Program-made: the position numbers and the translations under genes
Shown here: in pieces, positions 33,346 through 40,947 of the stretch
How the letters are laid out: every line of letters starts with the position of its first letter
Numbering within the stretch: position 1 is the first letter of the stretch
NCBI GenBank assembly: GCA_016210495.1
Contig: JACQUC010000173.1
Coordinates: 1-40,987, forward strand
Length of the DNA stretch: 40,987 bases
Origin: Chloroflexota bacterium
Lineage (GTDB): Bacteria; Chloroflexota; FW602-bin22; JACPRP01
Reading direction: 5' to 3'
Notes under the pieces: generated by a model
Databases searched by the model: none
Told to the model about the DNA's origin: nothing
What the model saw: the letters and a program-made list of their open reading frames with translations, nothing else

Positions 33346-33713
33346 TTCATTATTTCCCCTGCGGCTTGGAGCGCCACCCTTGCCTCTTCTTCGCCAACCG
33401 AGTCTGCCGGAATAGGATCCTCCACGTTCCCAGACGGATATCGGCTCCGCTCGAGTATGGGATTGAGCAAGCTGATCGCAGTCTGTATTGAGTCCGGAAT
33501 ATTGTCCGGGGACAACACCAGCAAATCAGCCGTGGACCGGAGAGCGTGCTTCCACGGAGGTTCCTCGCCCCTCAAATGCCAGCAGGCTGCCTTCAATGCC
33601 TTCTCGGCGGCCTGGTGCGCGAGGTAGGCAGCCAGATAGTAACCGCGCGGCTGCACAAGCAAAGGTGCGAGTTCCACGTCTCGCTCGGCCTGCTGCCAGA
33701 ACCGCTGGGCCAT
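33288..33713 (-). CDS. HEPN-domain protein, toxin candidate (module 2, minus strand)
   Basis: 141 residues from the ATG at 33713; the frame is open to 33818 and an upstream start cannot be excluded. Helical HEPN signals are RFWQQAERDVELAPLLVQPR, GYYLAAYLAHQAAEKALKAA, KHALRSTADLLVL and ERSRYP, the pattern of the PF05168 HEPN group (AEKALKA, then His, then RYP). Proteins of this type are RNases or tRNA/AMP acceptors held in check by an MNT partner. The MNT gene starts within its last codons. A TATACT sequence near 33785 (minus strand) may be the -10. Confidence 0.78.
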   Translation of the reverse strand: MAQRFWQQAERDVELAPLLVQPRGYYLAAYLAHQAAEKALKAACWHLRGEEPPWKHALRSTADLLVLSPDNIPDSIQTAISLLNPILERSRYPSGNVEDPIPADSVGEEEARVALQAAGEIMKWVKQLLQERPCSRRPRTS

Positions 33714-33995
33714 CGCAACTATTCGTTTAGTGCCACGCACCTGCCTCGGCCTGCCGCTGGGATCGGGTGGTTCCACGTACCCTAGTATAGTCCATTGCGG
33801 CGGAAGTTTCCACAGCAAGTCAGGCTTACACAGGCTTACACCTTCTCACTGCGCCACGGCCGCCGACACATGCACCCCGGCGAACTCGCCCGGAAGCAGC
33901 ACGGCCAACTGGTCAAGCACCCGCTGCCGGCACTCGTTAGCCAGTCGCAGACACGGCGCCAGGGTTTTGGGGGGACGAAAGCTTTGAAGCGGCCC

Positions 33996-34025
33996 TTGAC
34001 ACCCATTTGAACACGGCGTTATACT
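33996..34025 (+). promoter_or_regulatory. Promoter of MNT/HEPN module 3, copied from the tRNA-Val promoter
   Basis: Perfect TTGACA (33996-34001), 18-bp spacer, TATACT (34020-34025). The same hexamers with the same spacing occur in front of the tRNA-Val gene at 40905-40934. Confidence 0.75.
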
Positions 34026-34045
34026 TCTCTGCAAGCAAGGGCAAT
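33996..34045 (+). repeat. 50-bp repeat of the tRNA-Val promoter and tRNA 5' end
   Basis: It aligns without gaps to 40905-40954 with about 41 of 50 matches. The last 26 bases differ once only (TATACTT, then TCTGCAAGCAAGGGCAAT). The final GGGCAAT equals the first seven bases of tRNA-Val; homology stops there and is followed by the MNT leader. Confidence 0.8.
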
Positions 34046-34059
34046 CCAGGTGCTTACCG

Positions 34060-34452
34060 ATGAGACAAAGCTTGAATGTTGTGTATCGCCTCGCGGCCGA
34101 AGAATTCACCCGCAGAGTTCTCTCATCCTTACGCGATCAAATCGAAGCCATCGTGCTTTACGGCTCAACAGCCAGAGGCGAGGCCAAGCGCTTTAGTGAT
34201 ATAGATATCTTGGTAATAAGTCCAGATCCCCCAGCCGTCAAGGATCAGATAAGTGAGATACGCAGCGACCTCACTTACGAGCGCAACTTCTCTTTTCTCA
34301 TCTCCCTAATTCACCTTAGTCCAGAGGAATTCGGCGAGCAAATGCGGCAGGGCTCCCCCTTGATAGACGACGTAATTGCCCAGGGTGTGATTCTGTATGA
34401 CAGAGGGACCTTCTCGAGAATACGTGAAGAAGCAACTGCAGTTGGCCGATGA
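34060..34452 (+). CDS. MNT-type nucleotidyltransferase, antitoxin candidate (module 3)
   Basis: 130 residues from the ATG at 34060: MRQSLNVVYRLAAEEFTRRV. The active motif is AIVLYGSTARGEAKRFSDID, with intact GS, RG and DxD. It is a paralogue of the gene at 31985, closest in the first 60 residues and in the end (GVILYDRGTFSRIREE). Its 3' end overlaps the HEPN gene by 56 bp, so translation is coupled. Its promoter is the tRNA-Val-like copy. The pair looks complete and functional. Confidence 0.85.
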   Translation: MRQSLNVVYRLAAEEFTRRVLSSLRDQIEAIVLYGSTARGEAKRFSDIDILVISPDPPAVKDQISEIRSDLTYERNFSFLISLIHLSPEEFGEQMRQGSPLIDDVIAQGVILYDRGTFSRIREEATAVGR

Positions 34453-34792
34453 AGCTTTAAGCGACGCAGGGTATCTCTTGCAGGATGATCGATTCAAGGC
34501 AGCGGCCAACAGAGCATACTACGCGATGTTTCATGCTGCTCACGCTATCCTCTGTTATGCCGGGGTGAAACCACCCAAGACGCACGGAGGTGTAATAAAC
34601 CTCTTCGGCAAGCACCTTGTTAGGTCCGGGAAGGTTGAAAGAGCTCTTGGTAAGCACCTCCAGGATGCTTATGACCTCAGGCAGCAAAGCGACTACGGAA
34701 CCGACGCTCGCATTGGCGAGCTCGAGGTTAAGCAGGCGTTGGAGCTTGCGGAGACCTTCGTTGCGGAAGTGAAGAATGCCTTGCAGGCCTAG
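34397..34792 (+). CDS. HEPN-domain (UPF0332-type) toxin candidate (module 3)
   Basis: 131 residues; GTEGPSREYVKKQLQLADEA-type start (first residue Met). HEPN signals are AANRAYYAMFHAAHAILCYA, a conserved His in PKTHGGVINLFGKHL, and LQDAYDLRQQSDYGTD. This is the UPF0332 pattern of small helical HEPN proteins paired with nucleotidyltransferases. It probably cuts RNA or tRNA when not neutralised. Compared with it, the HEPN frame at 32325 is a truncated relic. Confidence 0.83.
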   Translation: MTEGPSREYVKKQLQLADEALSDAGYLLQDDRFKAAANRAYYAMFHAAHAILCYAGVKPPKTHGGVINLFGKHLVRSGKVERALGKHLQDAYDLRQQSDYGTDARIGELEVKQALELAETFVAEVKNALQA

Positions 34793-34912
34793 CCGTGGCG
34801 AATCCCGGTGAGGGATTGACCCACGAGGTGCGCGCCAAAAATGGACAAGGCCCTGGGTGACCGCACGATGAGTGGCGAGGTGCACAAGCTGCGCGGCGGA
34901 TGACGTGACCGT

Positions 34913-37900
34913 CTACCTTCGCCACCTCCTCACCGCCACCAACGCCAGCGCCGCAATCGCCGCCGCCACAAGCGCCTTCTTCGCTCCCATTCCCAGCTCA
35001 CCCGTAGCCGATACGTACCGCGACTCGGGATAGTCCCCGGTTGGACCGCCAGCGCCCTCGTGCATGGCCATGCACAGCACCTGCGCCAGGTGCAGCGCGT
35101 GGCGGTCGGTGCCCTGGGCGATCTGCTCGCGACAACTGAAGCCGTCGGCGACGATCAGCGCGTCCTTGGGGGCGTTGCGCACCGCGGGCAGTAGCACCCG
35201 CTCTCCCGCCTTCACGGAAACCTCGTAGTGCTCCTGTTCGAAGCCGAAAGAGCCGGCCATGCCACAGCAGCCGGAGTCCAGTAGACTGAAGTCCAGCCCC
35301 AGCTTCGCCAGGACTGCGTCCTCGTCGTACATTCCCATCACCGCCCGGTGGTGACAGTGGCCGTGTACCAGCGCCTTCCGCGCCAGCTTCGGCGGCGCAA
35401 AGTCCGGCGCCTTCTTCTCCAGAAACTCGCTGAGCAGGAACGACTGCTGGCTCAGCCGCCGCGCGCTTTCGTCGTCGGGGAAGAGGTTCACCATCTCGTC
35501 CCGGAACACTGCTACGCAGCTCGGCTCCAGGCCGACCAGCGGCACCCCGGCGGCGATCTGTGGGCCCAGCGCCTCCAGCACCTGGCGCAGCAGCCGCTTC
35601 GCCAGATCGAGCATGCCGTGGTCGTAGAGTGGCCGGCCGCAGCACAGCGCCCGCTGGGGCACCTCGACCCGATACCCCGCCGCCTCGAGCACCTCCACGG
35701 CGGCCTGGGCGACAGCGGGATGGAAGTGGTTGTTGAAGGTGTCGGCCCATAGAATGACCGGCGGCCTATCCGCGTTGCGCGGGCCGCGCCGCTGGAACCA
35801 TTGCTTGAAGGTCTCCTGCGCGAAGGCCGGGATGCGCCGCTCCTGGGGCATGCCCACCGCCAGCTTCGCGATGCTCCGCAGGCCGGGGGTTTGCGTCAGG
35901 AAATTGGCCACGCCCGGCATCAGCGCGGCCAGCCGTGCCCAGTAGAAGATCAGGCCGAAGGCGTAGGCGCTCCGTGGCCGCGGCCGGCCCGCGTAGTAGT
36001 GGGAAAAGAACTCGGCTTTGTAGGTCGCCATATCGACGGTGACCGGGCAGTCGATCTTGCAGCCCTTGCACGACAGGCAAAGGTCCAGCGACTCTTTGAC
36101 GTGCTCGTCGCGCCAGCCGCCGGTGATGGTCTCGCCGCGCAGCATCTCGAAGAGCATCCGCGCCCGCCCGCGCGTCGAGTCCTTCTCCTCGCGGGTCGCC
36201 ATAAAGCTGGGGCACATGATGCCGCCTTCCATCCGCCGGCACTTGCCCACCCCGATGCAGCGCAGCGTGGCCTCCTCCAGGCTGCCCTCGTCATTCGGGA
36301 ACTTGAAGTGCGTCTGGACCTTCTTCGGGCGGTAGCCCGCGCCAAGGCGCAGGTTCTCGTCGAAGCGGTACGAGTCCACCACCTTCCCCGGATTCATCCT
36401 CCCCTCGGGGTCCCAGAGGGCTTTGAACCGTCGAAAGCCCTCCACCAGCTCCTCGCCAAACATCACGGACAGCAGCTCGCCGTGGGATTGTCCGTCGCCG
36501 TGCTCGCCCGAGAAAGAGCCGCCGTAGCGCACCACCAGCTCGGCCCCCTCGTACATGAACGCGCGAAAGGCCTGGATGCCCTCGCTGGTGCGAAGGTCGA
36601 AGTCGATGCGGCAGTGGACGCAACCCTGCCCGTAGTGGCCGTAGAAAGAGCACTCGTAGCGGTACTTTTCGAGCAGGCTGCGAAAGTCCCGCAGGTAGCC
36701 GCCCAGCTTCTCGGGCGCCACCGCCGTGTCCTCCCAACTGGGCCAGACGTCCCGCTGGCCGGGCACCCGCTGCGTCGCTCCCACCGCCGTCTCGCGCACT
36801 GTCCACACCATATGCTGTTCTTTGGGATCGTCAAAGACCCGCATCGCCGCGCCGGTCGTCTTGCCCCGCAGCTCCTCCATGAGCGCACGGGCCCGGTCCA
36901 CCGCGTCTTGCCTGGTCTCGCCGCCGAACTCGACCAGGATCCAGCTCCGTCCCTCGGGCAGCAGTGACACCTCTCGCGTCAGCAGGCCCTTTTTCTTCAA
37001 GCCGCCGACAAGCCGGTCGTCGAAGCCCTCGAGGCCGATGGGCCGGTGTGCCAGGATCTCCATCACCTGGTCCGCGCCGGTGTAAGGGTCCGCGTAGCCG
37101 ATCAGGAGGAGAGATCGGACCGGTGGACTGGGGATGAGGCGTAAAGTCGCCTCCAGCACGAACGCACAGGTGCCCTCGGTGCCCACCAGCGCCCGCGCGA
37201 CGTCGAATCCGTTTTCGGGCAGCAGTTGGTCCAGATTGAACCCGGAGACGCGGCGGGGAATGGTGGGATAGCACGCCCGAACGAGATCGCCGTACCTGTC
37301 CCGCAGCTCCAGCAACCCCTGGTAGATCTCGCCGCGACGTCCCCCCGCCCTCGAGATCTCCTCCAACTCGCCCTCCATCGGCTTGCCAACGCGCATCTGC
37401 GTGCCGTCGTAGGCCAGTATCTCGAGCGCCTCGACGTTGTCGCTGGTCTTGCCGGCCATCTCCGAATGCACGCCGCAGGCGTTGTTGCCGACCATTCCTC
37501 CCACGGTGCATCGATTGTGCGTGGCCGGGTCGGGCCCGAAGGTGAGGCCATAACGCTCGGCCGCGTTGCGCAGGTCGTCCAGAATCGTCCCCGGCTGCAC
37601 GCGCGCCAGCCGCCGCTGCGGATCGATCTCGATCACCCTGTTCATGTACTTGGACATGTCAATCACGACGGCGACGTTGCAGGCCTGCCCGGTGGTGCTC
37701 GTGCCGGCCCCGAGCGGCAGCACCGGCGCGCCATAACGACGACAAGCGGCCACCGCCGCGACCACGTCGTCCCGATCGCGGGGGATCACCACGCCGATGG
37801 GCACCTGCCGGTAGATCGAGCCATCGGTCGAGTAGAGCGCCCGCGTCCCGGCGTCGAAGCGCACCTCGCCGCGCACCCTGGCCCGCAGATCTTCCGCCAG

Positions 37901-37966
37901 CGCCTTCGCCTCGGCGGACGTAATCATACCCTTGCCACGATCTGAGCTACCTGAAATACCGAACAT
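34913..37966 (-). CDS. FAD-binding/Fe-S oxidoreductase (GlcD-GlcF-type fusion, D-lactate dehydrogenase-like)
   Basis: 1017 residues; ATG at 37966 with a perfect AAGGAGG and 6-nt spacing (the frame is open far upstream but without a site). Residues ~15-480 form the FAD-linked oxidase (VLPLGAGTSTTGQACNVAVV, CTVGGMVGNNACGVHSEMAG, FYGHYGQGCVHCRIDFDLR, SFSGEHGDGQSHGELL). Residues ~540-650 bear ferredoxin-type clusters (CIGVGKCRRMEGGIMCPSF; LDLCLSCKGCKIDCPVTVDM). Residues ~720-960 carry the two CCG domains (ALCCGRPLYDHG; DSGCCGMAGSFGFEQEHYE). The C-terminus has one hydrophobic helix (KKALVAAAIAALALVAV) that probably anchors it. Such fusions oxidise D-lactate or other 2-hydroxy acids and pass electrons to quinone or another carrier. 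Substrate not certain. Confidence 0.92.
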   Translation of the reverse strand: MFGISGSSDRGKGMITSAEAKALAEDLRARVRGEVRFDAGTRALYSTDGSIYRQVPIGVVIPRDRDDVVAAVAACRRYGAPVLPLGAGTSTTGQACNVAVVIDMSKYMNRVIEIDPQRRLARVQPGTILDDLRNAAERYGLTFGPDPATHNRCTVGGMVGNNACGVHSEMAGKTSDNVEALEILAYDGTQMRVGKPMEGELEEISRAGGRRGEIYQGLLELRDRYGDLVRACYPTIPRRVSGFNLDQLLPENGFDVARALVGTEGTCAFVLEATLRLIPSPPVRSLLLIGYADPYTGADQVMEILAHRPIGLEGFDDRLVGGLKKKGLLTREVSLLPEGRSWILVEFGGETRQDAVDRARALMEELRGKTTGAAMRVFDDPKEQHMVWTVRETAVGATQRVPGQRDVWPSWEDTAVAPEKLGGYLRDFRSLLEKYRYECSFYGHYGQGCVHCRIDFDLRTSEGIQAFRAFMYEGAELVVRYGGSFSGEHGDGQSHGELLSVMFGEELVEGFRRFKALWDPEGRMNPGKVVDSYRFDENLRLGAGYRPKKVQTHFKFPNDEGSLEEATLRCIGVGKCRRMEGGIMCPSFMATREEKDSTRGRARMLFEMLRGETITGGWRDEHVKESLDLCLSCKGCKIDCPVTVDMATYKAEFFSHYYAGRPRPRSAYAFGLIFYWARLAALMPGVANFLTQTPGLRSIAKLAVGMPQERRIPAFAQETFKQWFQRRGPRNADRPPVILWADTFNNHFHPAVAQAAVEVLEAAGYRVEVPQRALCCGRPLYDHGMLDLAKRLLRQVLEALGPQIAAGVPLVGLEPSCVAVFRDEMVNLFPDDESARRLSQQSFLLSEFLEKKAPDFAPPKLARKALVHGHCHHRAVMGMYDEDAVLAKLGLDFSLLDSGCCGMAGSFGFEQEHYEVSVKAGERVLLPAVRNAPKDALIVADGFSCREQIAQGTDRHALHLAQVLCMAMHEGAGGPTGDYPESRYVSATGELGMGAKKALVAAAIAALALVAVRRWRR

Positions 37967-38038
37967 AGGTAACCTCCTTGCTTCATTGCCGCAAGTTAGC
38001 GGCCAGCAATTTCCGTGCCCGATAGGCAGATCGACTCC

Positions 38039-38067
38039 TGGAAAGGCGCCACAGCGTATGTTATCAT
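38039..38067 (+). promoter_or_regulatory. Possible promoter for mntA-hepT
   Basis: TGGAAA (38039-38044), 17-bp spacer, TATCAT (38062-38067), about 50 bp before the mntA start. Confidence 0.4.
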
Positions 38068-38118
38068 AGTGTGGCATCGGATGATGGGCACCTATAGCAA
38101 AGAGAAGGGCGACTTCTA

Positions 38119-38421
38119 ATGGCGACCGTGAACCAGTTGACAAGCTATATGGAAGAGTTGCGCAGGCGCAAGCCGGAACTGGCCGAGCGCTACCGGGTGA
38201 AGTCGTTAGGTGTGTTCGGCTCGTACGTCCACGGCGAACAGAAAAAAGGCAGCGACCTTGACCTGCTCGTGGAGTTCTATGAGCCTCCAAGCCTGTTGGA
38301 GTTTGTCGCATTGGAACATTACCTGACTGACCTACTTAACGTAAAAGTGGACCTGGTAATGAGAGATGCGCTCAAGCCAGCGATAGGACGGCATATCCTT
38401 AATGAGCTCCTTGCCATATGA
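38119..38421 (+). CDS. mntA: MntA-type nucleotidyltransferase antitoxin (module 4)
   Basis: 100 residues: [20 protein letters not shown], then the active motif [20 protein letters not shown] (GS, G-E, DxD) and [40 protein letters not shown]. This is the length and pattern of MntA, which adds AMP units to a Tyr of HepT and so silences it (type VII toxin-antitoxin). Its stop shares the ATGA with the start of the next gene, the standard 4-bp coupling. It is divergent from the FAD/Fe-S gene. Confidence 0.9.
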   Translation: MATVNQLTSYMEELRRRKPELAERYRVKSLGVFGSYVHGEQKKGSDLDLLVEFYEPPSLLEFVALEHYLTDLLNVKVDLVMRDALKPAIGRHILNELLAI

Positions 38422-38783
38422 GTCGTGAGCGAGAGTTTGCTGACTATCTGCACGACATTCTCGACGCGGCTGAGAAGGTCGAGCAATTCACCGACGGAAT
38501 GACTTTCGAGCGATTTGCGGCCGACAGCAAGACCGTATTTGCTGTGATTCGGGCATTCGAGATAATTGGAGAGGCAGCAAAGAAGGTGCCACAGTCCGTC
38601 CGGCGCCGCTACCCGGCTATTCCTTGGCGTGACATGGCTGGTATCCGGGACAAGCTAATTCACGAGTACTTCGGCGTAAACCTGGAAGTAGTGTGGAAGA
38701 CGATTCAGCAGGATTTGCCCAGCCTGAAGCTCTCGCTGGCAAGAATTGTGGAGGAGGATCTCACGTGGAAGTCAGAAGAATAG
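38418..38783 (+). CDS. hepT: HepT-type HEPN RNase toxin (DUF86)
   Basis: 121 residues: [40 protein letters not shown] and the catalytic RX4HXY motif intact in [19 protein letters not shown]. HepT cuts RNA unless its Tyr (here in HEY) is AMPylated by MntA. The start overlaps mntA by 4 bp. Its last 19 bp overlap the start of the 3-hydroxyacyl-CoA dehydrogenase gene, and its end supplies that gene's GGAGGAGG ribosome site, so the toxin and the metabolic enzyme are probably on one mRNA. Confidence 0.9.
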   Translation: MSREREFADYLHDILDAAEKVEQFTDGMTFERFAADSKTVFAVIRAFEIIGEAAKKVPQSVRRRYPAIPWRDMAGIRDKLIHEYFGVNLEVVWKTIQQDLPSLKLSLARIVEEDLTWKSEE

Positions 38784-39628
38784 CCGTCGTCGGCGCCGGT
38801 ACAATGGGTAATGGCATCGCCCAGGTCGCGGCGATGGCCGGCTACGACGTGGCGATGCACGACGTCCAGCGACCTGTGCTGGACAGGGCTCTCGCCACCA
38901 TTCGCGGCAGCCTGGGGCGGCTGCTCAAGGCAGGTAGAATTGCCGAGGATCAAGTCGAGGCCGCTGTGGCACGAATCCAGCCCCACACGGACCTGGCCGG
39001 GGGGGTGAAAGACGCCGACGTCGTGATCGAGGCCGTGCCCGAGATAATGGACGTGAAGCAAAAGGTGTTCGTGGAGATCGATCGACTGTGCCCGCCAAGG
39101 GCCATCCTGGCCAGCAATACCTCGGGGCTGAGCATAACGGACATCGCCGGCGCCACGCAGCGCCCGGAGAAAGTCATCGGCATGCACTGGTTCGCGCCGC
39201 CGGTGATGATGCGATTGATCGAGATCGTGCGCGGCGCAGGCACGGCAGATGAGACTGTCGACGTGATCAGGGAGATCTCGCGCCGGATGGGCAAGGAGAC
39301 CGTGCTGTGCAACGATTCGCCGGGCTTTATCACGAGCCGCGCGCTCCAGGCGCTGCTCAACGAGTGCTTTCGCATCTACGACGAGGGTGTGGCCTCGATC
39401 GAGGATATCGACAAGGCCATCAAGCTCGGCCTGAACCACCCGATGGGGCCGTTCGAGCTGGCCGACTACTCCGGCGTGGACATACCCTTTCACGCCAACG
39501 AAGGGTTGGCCGCGGCATTTGGCGAACGCTTCCGCTCGCCCCGTTGCCTCGTCGATCTGGTCGCTTCCGGCAACCTGGGTCGCAAGACCGGCCGGGGATT
39601 TTACGGCTACCAGCCGAAGGCCAGGTAG
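38765..39628 (+). CDS. 3-hydroxyacyl-CoA (3-hydroxybutyryl-CoA) dehydrogenase
   Basis: 287 residues; GTG at 38765 chosen for GGAGGAGG (38750-38757) with 7-nt spacing; the open frame from 38693 begins inside hepT and is not enzyme-like. NAD-binding motif [20 protein letters not shown], then [35 protein letters not shown], catalytic His in [19 protein letters not shown] and [18 protein letters not shown]; the C-terminal domain has [19 protein letters not shown]. The single-domain length fits HBD/FadB2-type enzymes that oxidise 3-hydroxyacyl-CoA with NAD(P). Together with the dehydrogenase at 21032 and the thiolase at 22161 it covers three of the four beta-oxidation steps; the hydratase is missing from the window. 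Confidence 0.93.
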   Translation: MEVRRIAVVGAGTMGNGIAQVAAMAGYDVAMHDVQRPVLDRALATIRGSLGRLLKAGRIAEDQVEAAVARIQPHTDLAGGVKDADVVIEAVPEIMDVKQKVFVEIDRLCPPRAILASNTSGLSITDIAGATQRPEKVIGMHWFAPPVMMRLIEIVRGAGTADETVDVIREISRRMGKETVLCNDSPGFITSRALQALLNECFRIYDEGVASIEDIDKAIKLGLNHPMGPFELADYSGVDIPFHANEGLAAAFGERFRSPRCLVDLVASGNLGRKTGRGFYGYQPKAR

Positions 39629-39650
39629 GGGCTTGATTGAATCAAGCCCC
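39628..39650. terminator. Perfect 23-bp palindrome at the end of the dehydrogenase gene
   Basis: GGGGCTTGATT (39628-39638), one base, AATCAAGCCCC (39640-39650). The left arm starts in the last base of the stop codon. The 11-bp stem would be very stable in RNA, but no T-run follows, so it is a transcript-end or stabilising hairpin rather than a textbook terminator. Confidence 0.6.
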
Positions 39651-40046
39651 TAACCTGATTGAAACCCGTTGGTCCTCAATTCCCTTTAGTCCACGACTCA
39701 TGGCAACTCCAAGTTTCTGCCGCTCGTGTTAGTGCCTGGCACGGTTATTGCACCACAGGTCATCAAACGCCTAATTCCACGCAGCGAATATCTCCAAGAA
39801 GAAATGGGCGGAAGAGGACGTGGAACAAGAGGTCATTGAACCCCTAACCCCGCGCAGCGAATAGTTCCCGGGTCACGGTCGGCATCCGCCGACAGACGAA
39901 TATCCTGGAATACGAGACGGGACAGCGGACTGTCCCGGGTTGCCGTCAGAATTCGTAAAAGCTTGCAACCCCGAATAATCCGACACTAATCCAAAGCGCA
40001 CAAGCGTCGGCGTGAGCCATTTTACATAGCAACGGGAGTCATCACG
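39651..40046. other. Intergenic region with a 73-bp-spaced direct repeat
   Basis: 396 bp without a supported gene. It holds the direct repeat pair described next and no clear promoter for the gene at 40047. An open frame at 39659-39847 has no recognisable sequence. Confidence 0.45.
39761..39868. repeat. Two imperfect 35-bp direct repeats, 73 bp apart
   Basis: Copies at 39761-39795 and 39834-39868 share CGCAGCGAATA and most flanking bases (CATCAAACGCCTAATTCCAC against CATTGAACCCCTAACCCCGC). Confidence 0.55.
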
Positions 40047-40847
40047 ATGAAAGATCCCATCGCGCAGGGCAAAAAGCGCAAGAGGGCGCTATTCTTTAGT
40101 CTAGTCACCTTGCTAGTCGTCAACTCACTGGCTTTCCTCACGCTGCCGCGTAACACTGGCCAGGCTGATAGCCCCAGCGACCTCCTCACTCGCTACACCT
40201 TCGACCCGGTGCAGAGGCAGTGGGTCTCCTCCGACTATTCAGTGCCGATTGCCCCCAATCCCGATGGCTCGCTGCCCGCGCGCTCGCACACAATCGAGAT
40301 TCTGCTCGAGGAAAACGAGCCGGTTAAGGCCATCGTGATCGCGGAGGCACTGATCACCAGAGGGACGGATCCCCTCCTGGAGATCGCGGGGCGCAGCAAC
40401 TCCGGCGGCAGCCGGGGAGACATCCGCTTCTGCAACCTCGCCCTGCGGCTGGTGGATGCCAAGCGGCTGGAGATAAGGGACACTGAAGCCGTCCGCGTCG
40501 ACGTCGTCAACACCGTTGCCAAAGACAACGAACTGGACATGCACGTCAGCGCCGTCAACGTGGTCCGCTGCGGTCGCGGCGCCAATACCGTCATCGCCCT
40601 GGGCATCGACAAGAGAGACGTGGACATCGGCAACTTCGACATCCTCGACGCCCTGGGCAAGGTCAAGGAGTCGGGCTTGAGGGTGGATAGGATACGCATT
40701 CTGGGCCCCGAGGGTAGAACCGGCTTTGTCGAGCACCTGGTCGTGGTGCGGACGAGCGTATTCGGGGAGATCGAGATCAGGGACGTCAAGATACAGAGGC
40801 TTCTGCTCGATAACGTGAGCCTGGACGACTCCGTCGCGGCGCCATAG
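40047..40847 (+). CDS. Secreted or membrane-anchored protein of unknown function
   Basis: 266 residues; ATG behind ACGGGAGTCATCACG. A basic N-terminus (GKKRKRALFF) and one hydrophobic segment (LVTLLVVNSLAFLTL, residues ~19-33) act as signal or anchor. The rest is an exported domain rich in alternating beta-like strands and acidic residues: HTIEILLEENEPVKAIVIAE, DIRFCNLALRLVDAKRLEIR, LDMHVSAVNVVRCGRGANTV, VFGEIEIRDVKIQRLLLDNV. Two cysteines (FCN and RCG) could form a disulfide. The repeated D-I/V-x-I pattern suggests a beta-solenoid or stacked-sheet fold. I do not recognise the family. It is directly upstream of the tRNA-Val gene. Confidence 0.75.
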   Translation: MKDPIAQGKKRKRALFFSLVTLLVVNSLAFLTLPRNTGQADSPSDLLTRYTFDPVQRQWVSSDYSVPIAPNPDGSLPARSHTIEILLEENEPVKAIVIAEALITRGTDPLLEIAGRSNSGGSRGDIRFCNLALRLVDAKRLEIRDTEAVRVDVVNTVAKDNELDMHVSAVNVVRCGRGANTVIALGIDKRDVDIGNFDILDALGKVKESGLRVDRIRILGPEGRTGFVEHLVVVRTSVFGEIEIRDVKIQRLLLDNVSLDDSVAAP

Positions 40848-40904
40848 CGGGGCCTACCTGATGTCACGCAGGCCTGGAGCCGCTGACCATCGGCAAAATC
40901 CACC

Positions 40905-40934
40905 TTGACACCCGTCCAACCCCGGTGCTATACT
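40905..40934 (+). promoter_or_regulatory. Promoter of the tRNA-Val gene
   Basis: Perfect TTGACA (40905-40910), 18-bp spacer, TATACT (40929-40934), 13 nt before the mature tRNA 5' end. Copied at 33996-34025. Confidence 0.8.
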
Positions 40935-40947
40935 TTTCTGCAAGCAA

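Noticed and set aside
33846..34109. 87-codon minus-strand frame with a plausible helical end (RLANECRQRVLDQLAVLLPG)
   Set aside because: It crosses the tRNA-like promoter and the MNT start, has no ribosome site, and only its C-terminal third looks protein-like. At most a fragment of a lost gene.
34843..34905. Short frame MDKALGDRTMSGEVHKLRGG after the HEPN gene
   Set aside because: Twenty codons, no ribosome site and no recognised family. Possibly a gene fragment, not supportable.
35801..36967. 388-codon plus-strand frame opposite the FAD/Fe-S gene
   Set aside because: Shadow frame of a high-GC gene; composition rich in His, Arg, Ala and Leu and no known domain.
37967..38311. 115-codon extension upstream of the FAD/Fe-S protein
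   Set aside because: It is not homologous to the family, overlaps mntA on the other strand, and the ATG at 37966 has a perfect ribosome site.
39628..39650. Perfect palindrome considered as an attachment site or phage operator
   Set aside because: No integrase or phage gene is in the window; its position on the stop codon fits a 3' hairpin better.
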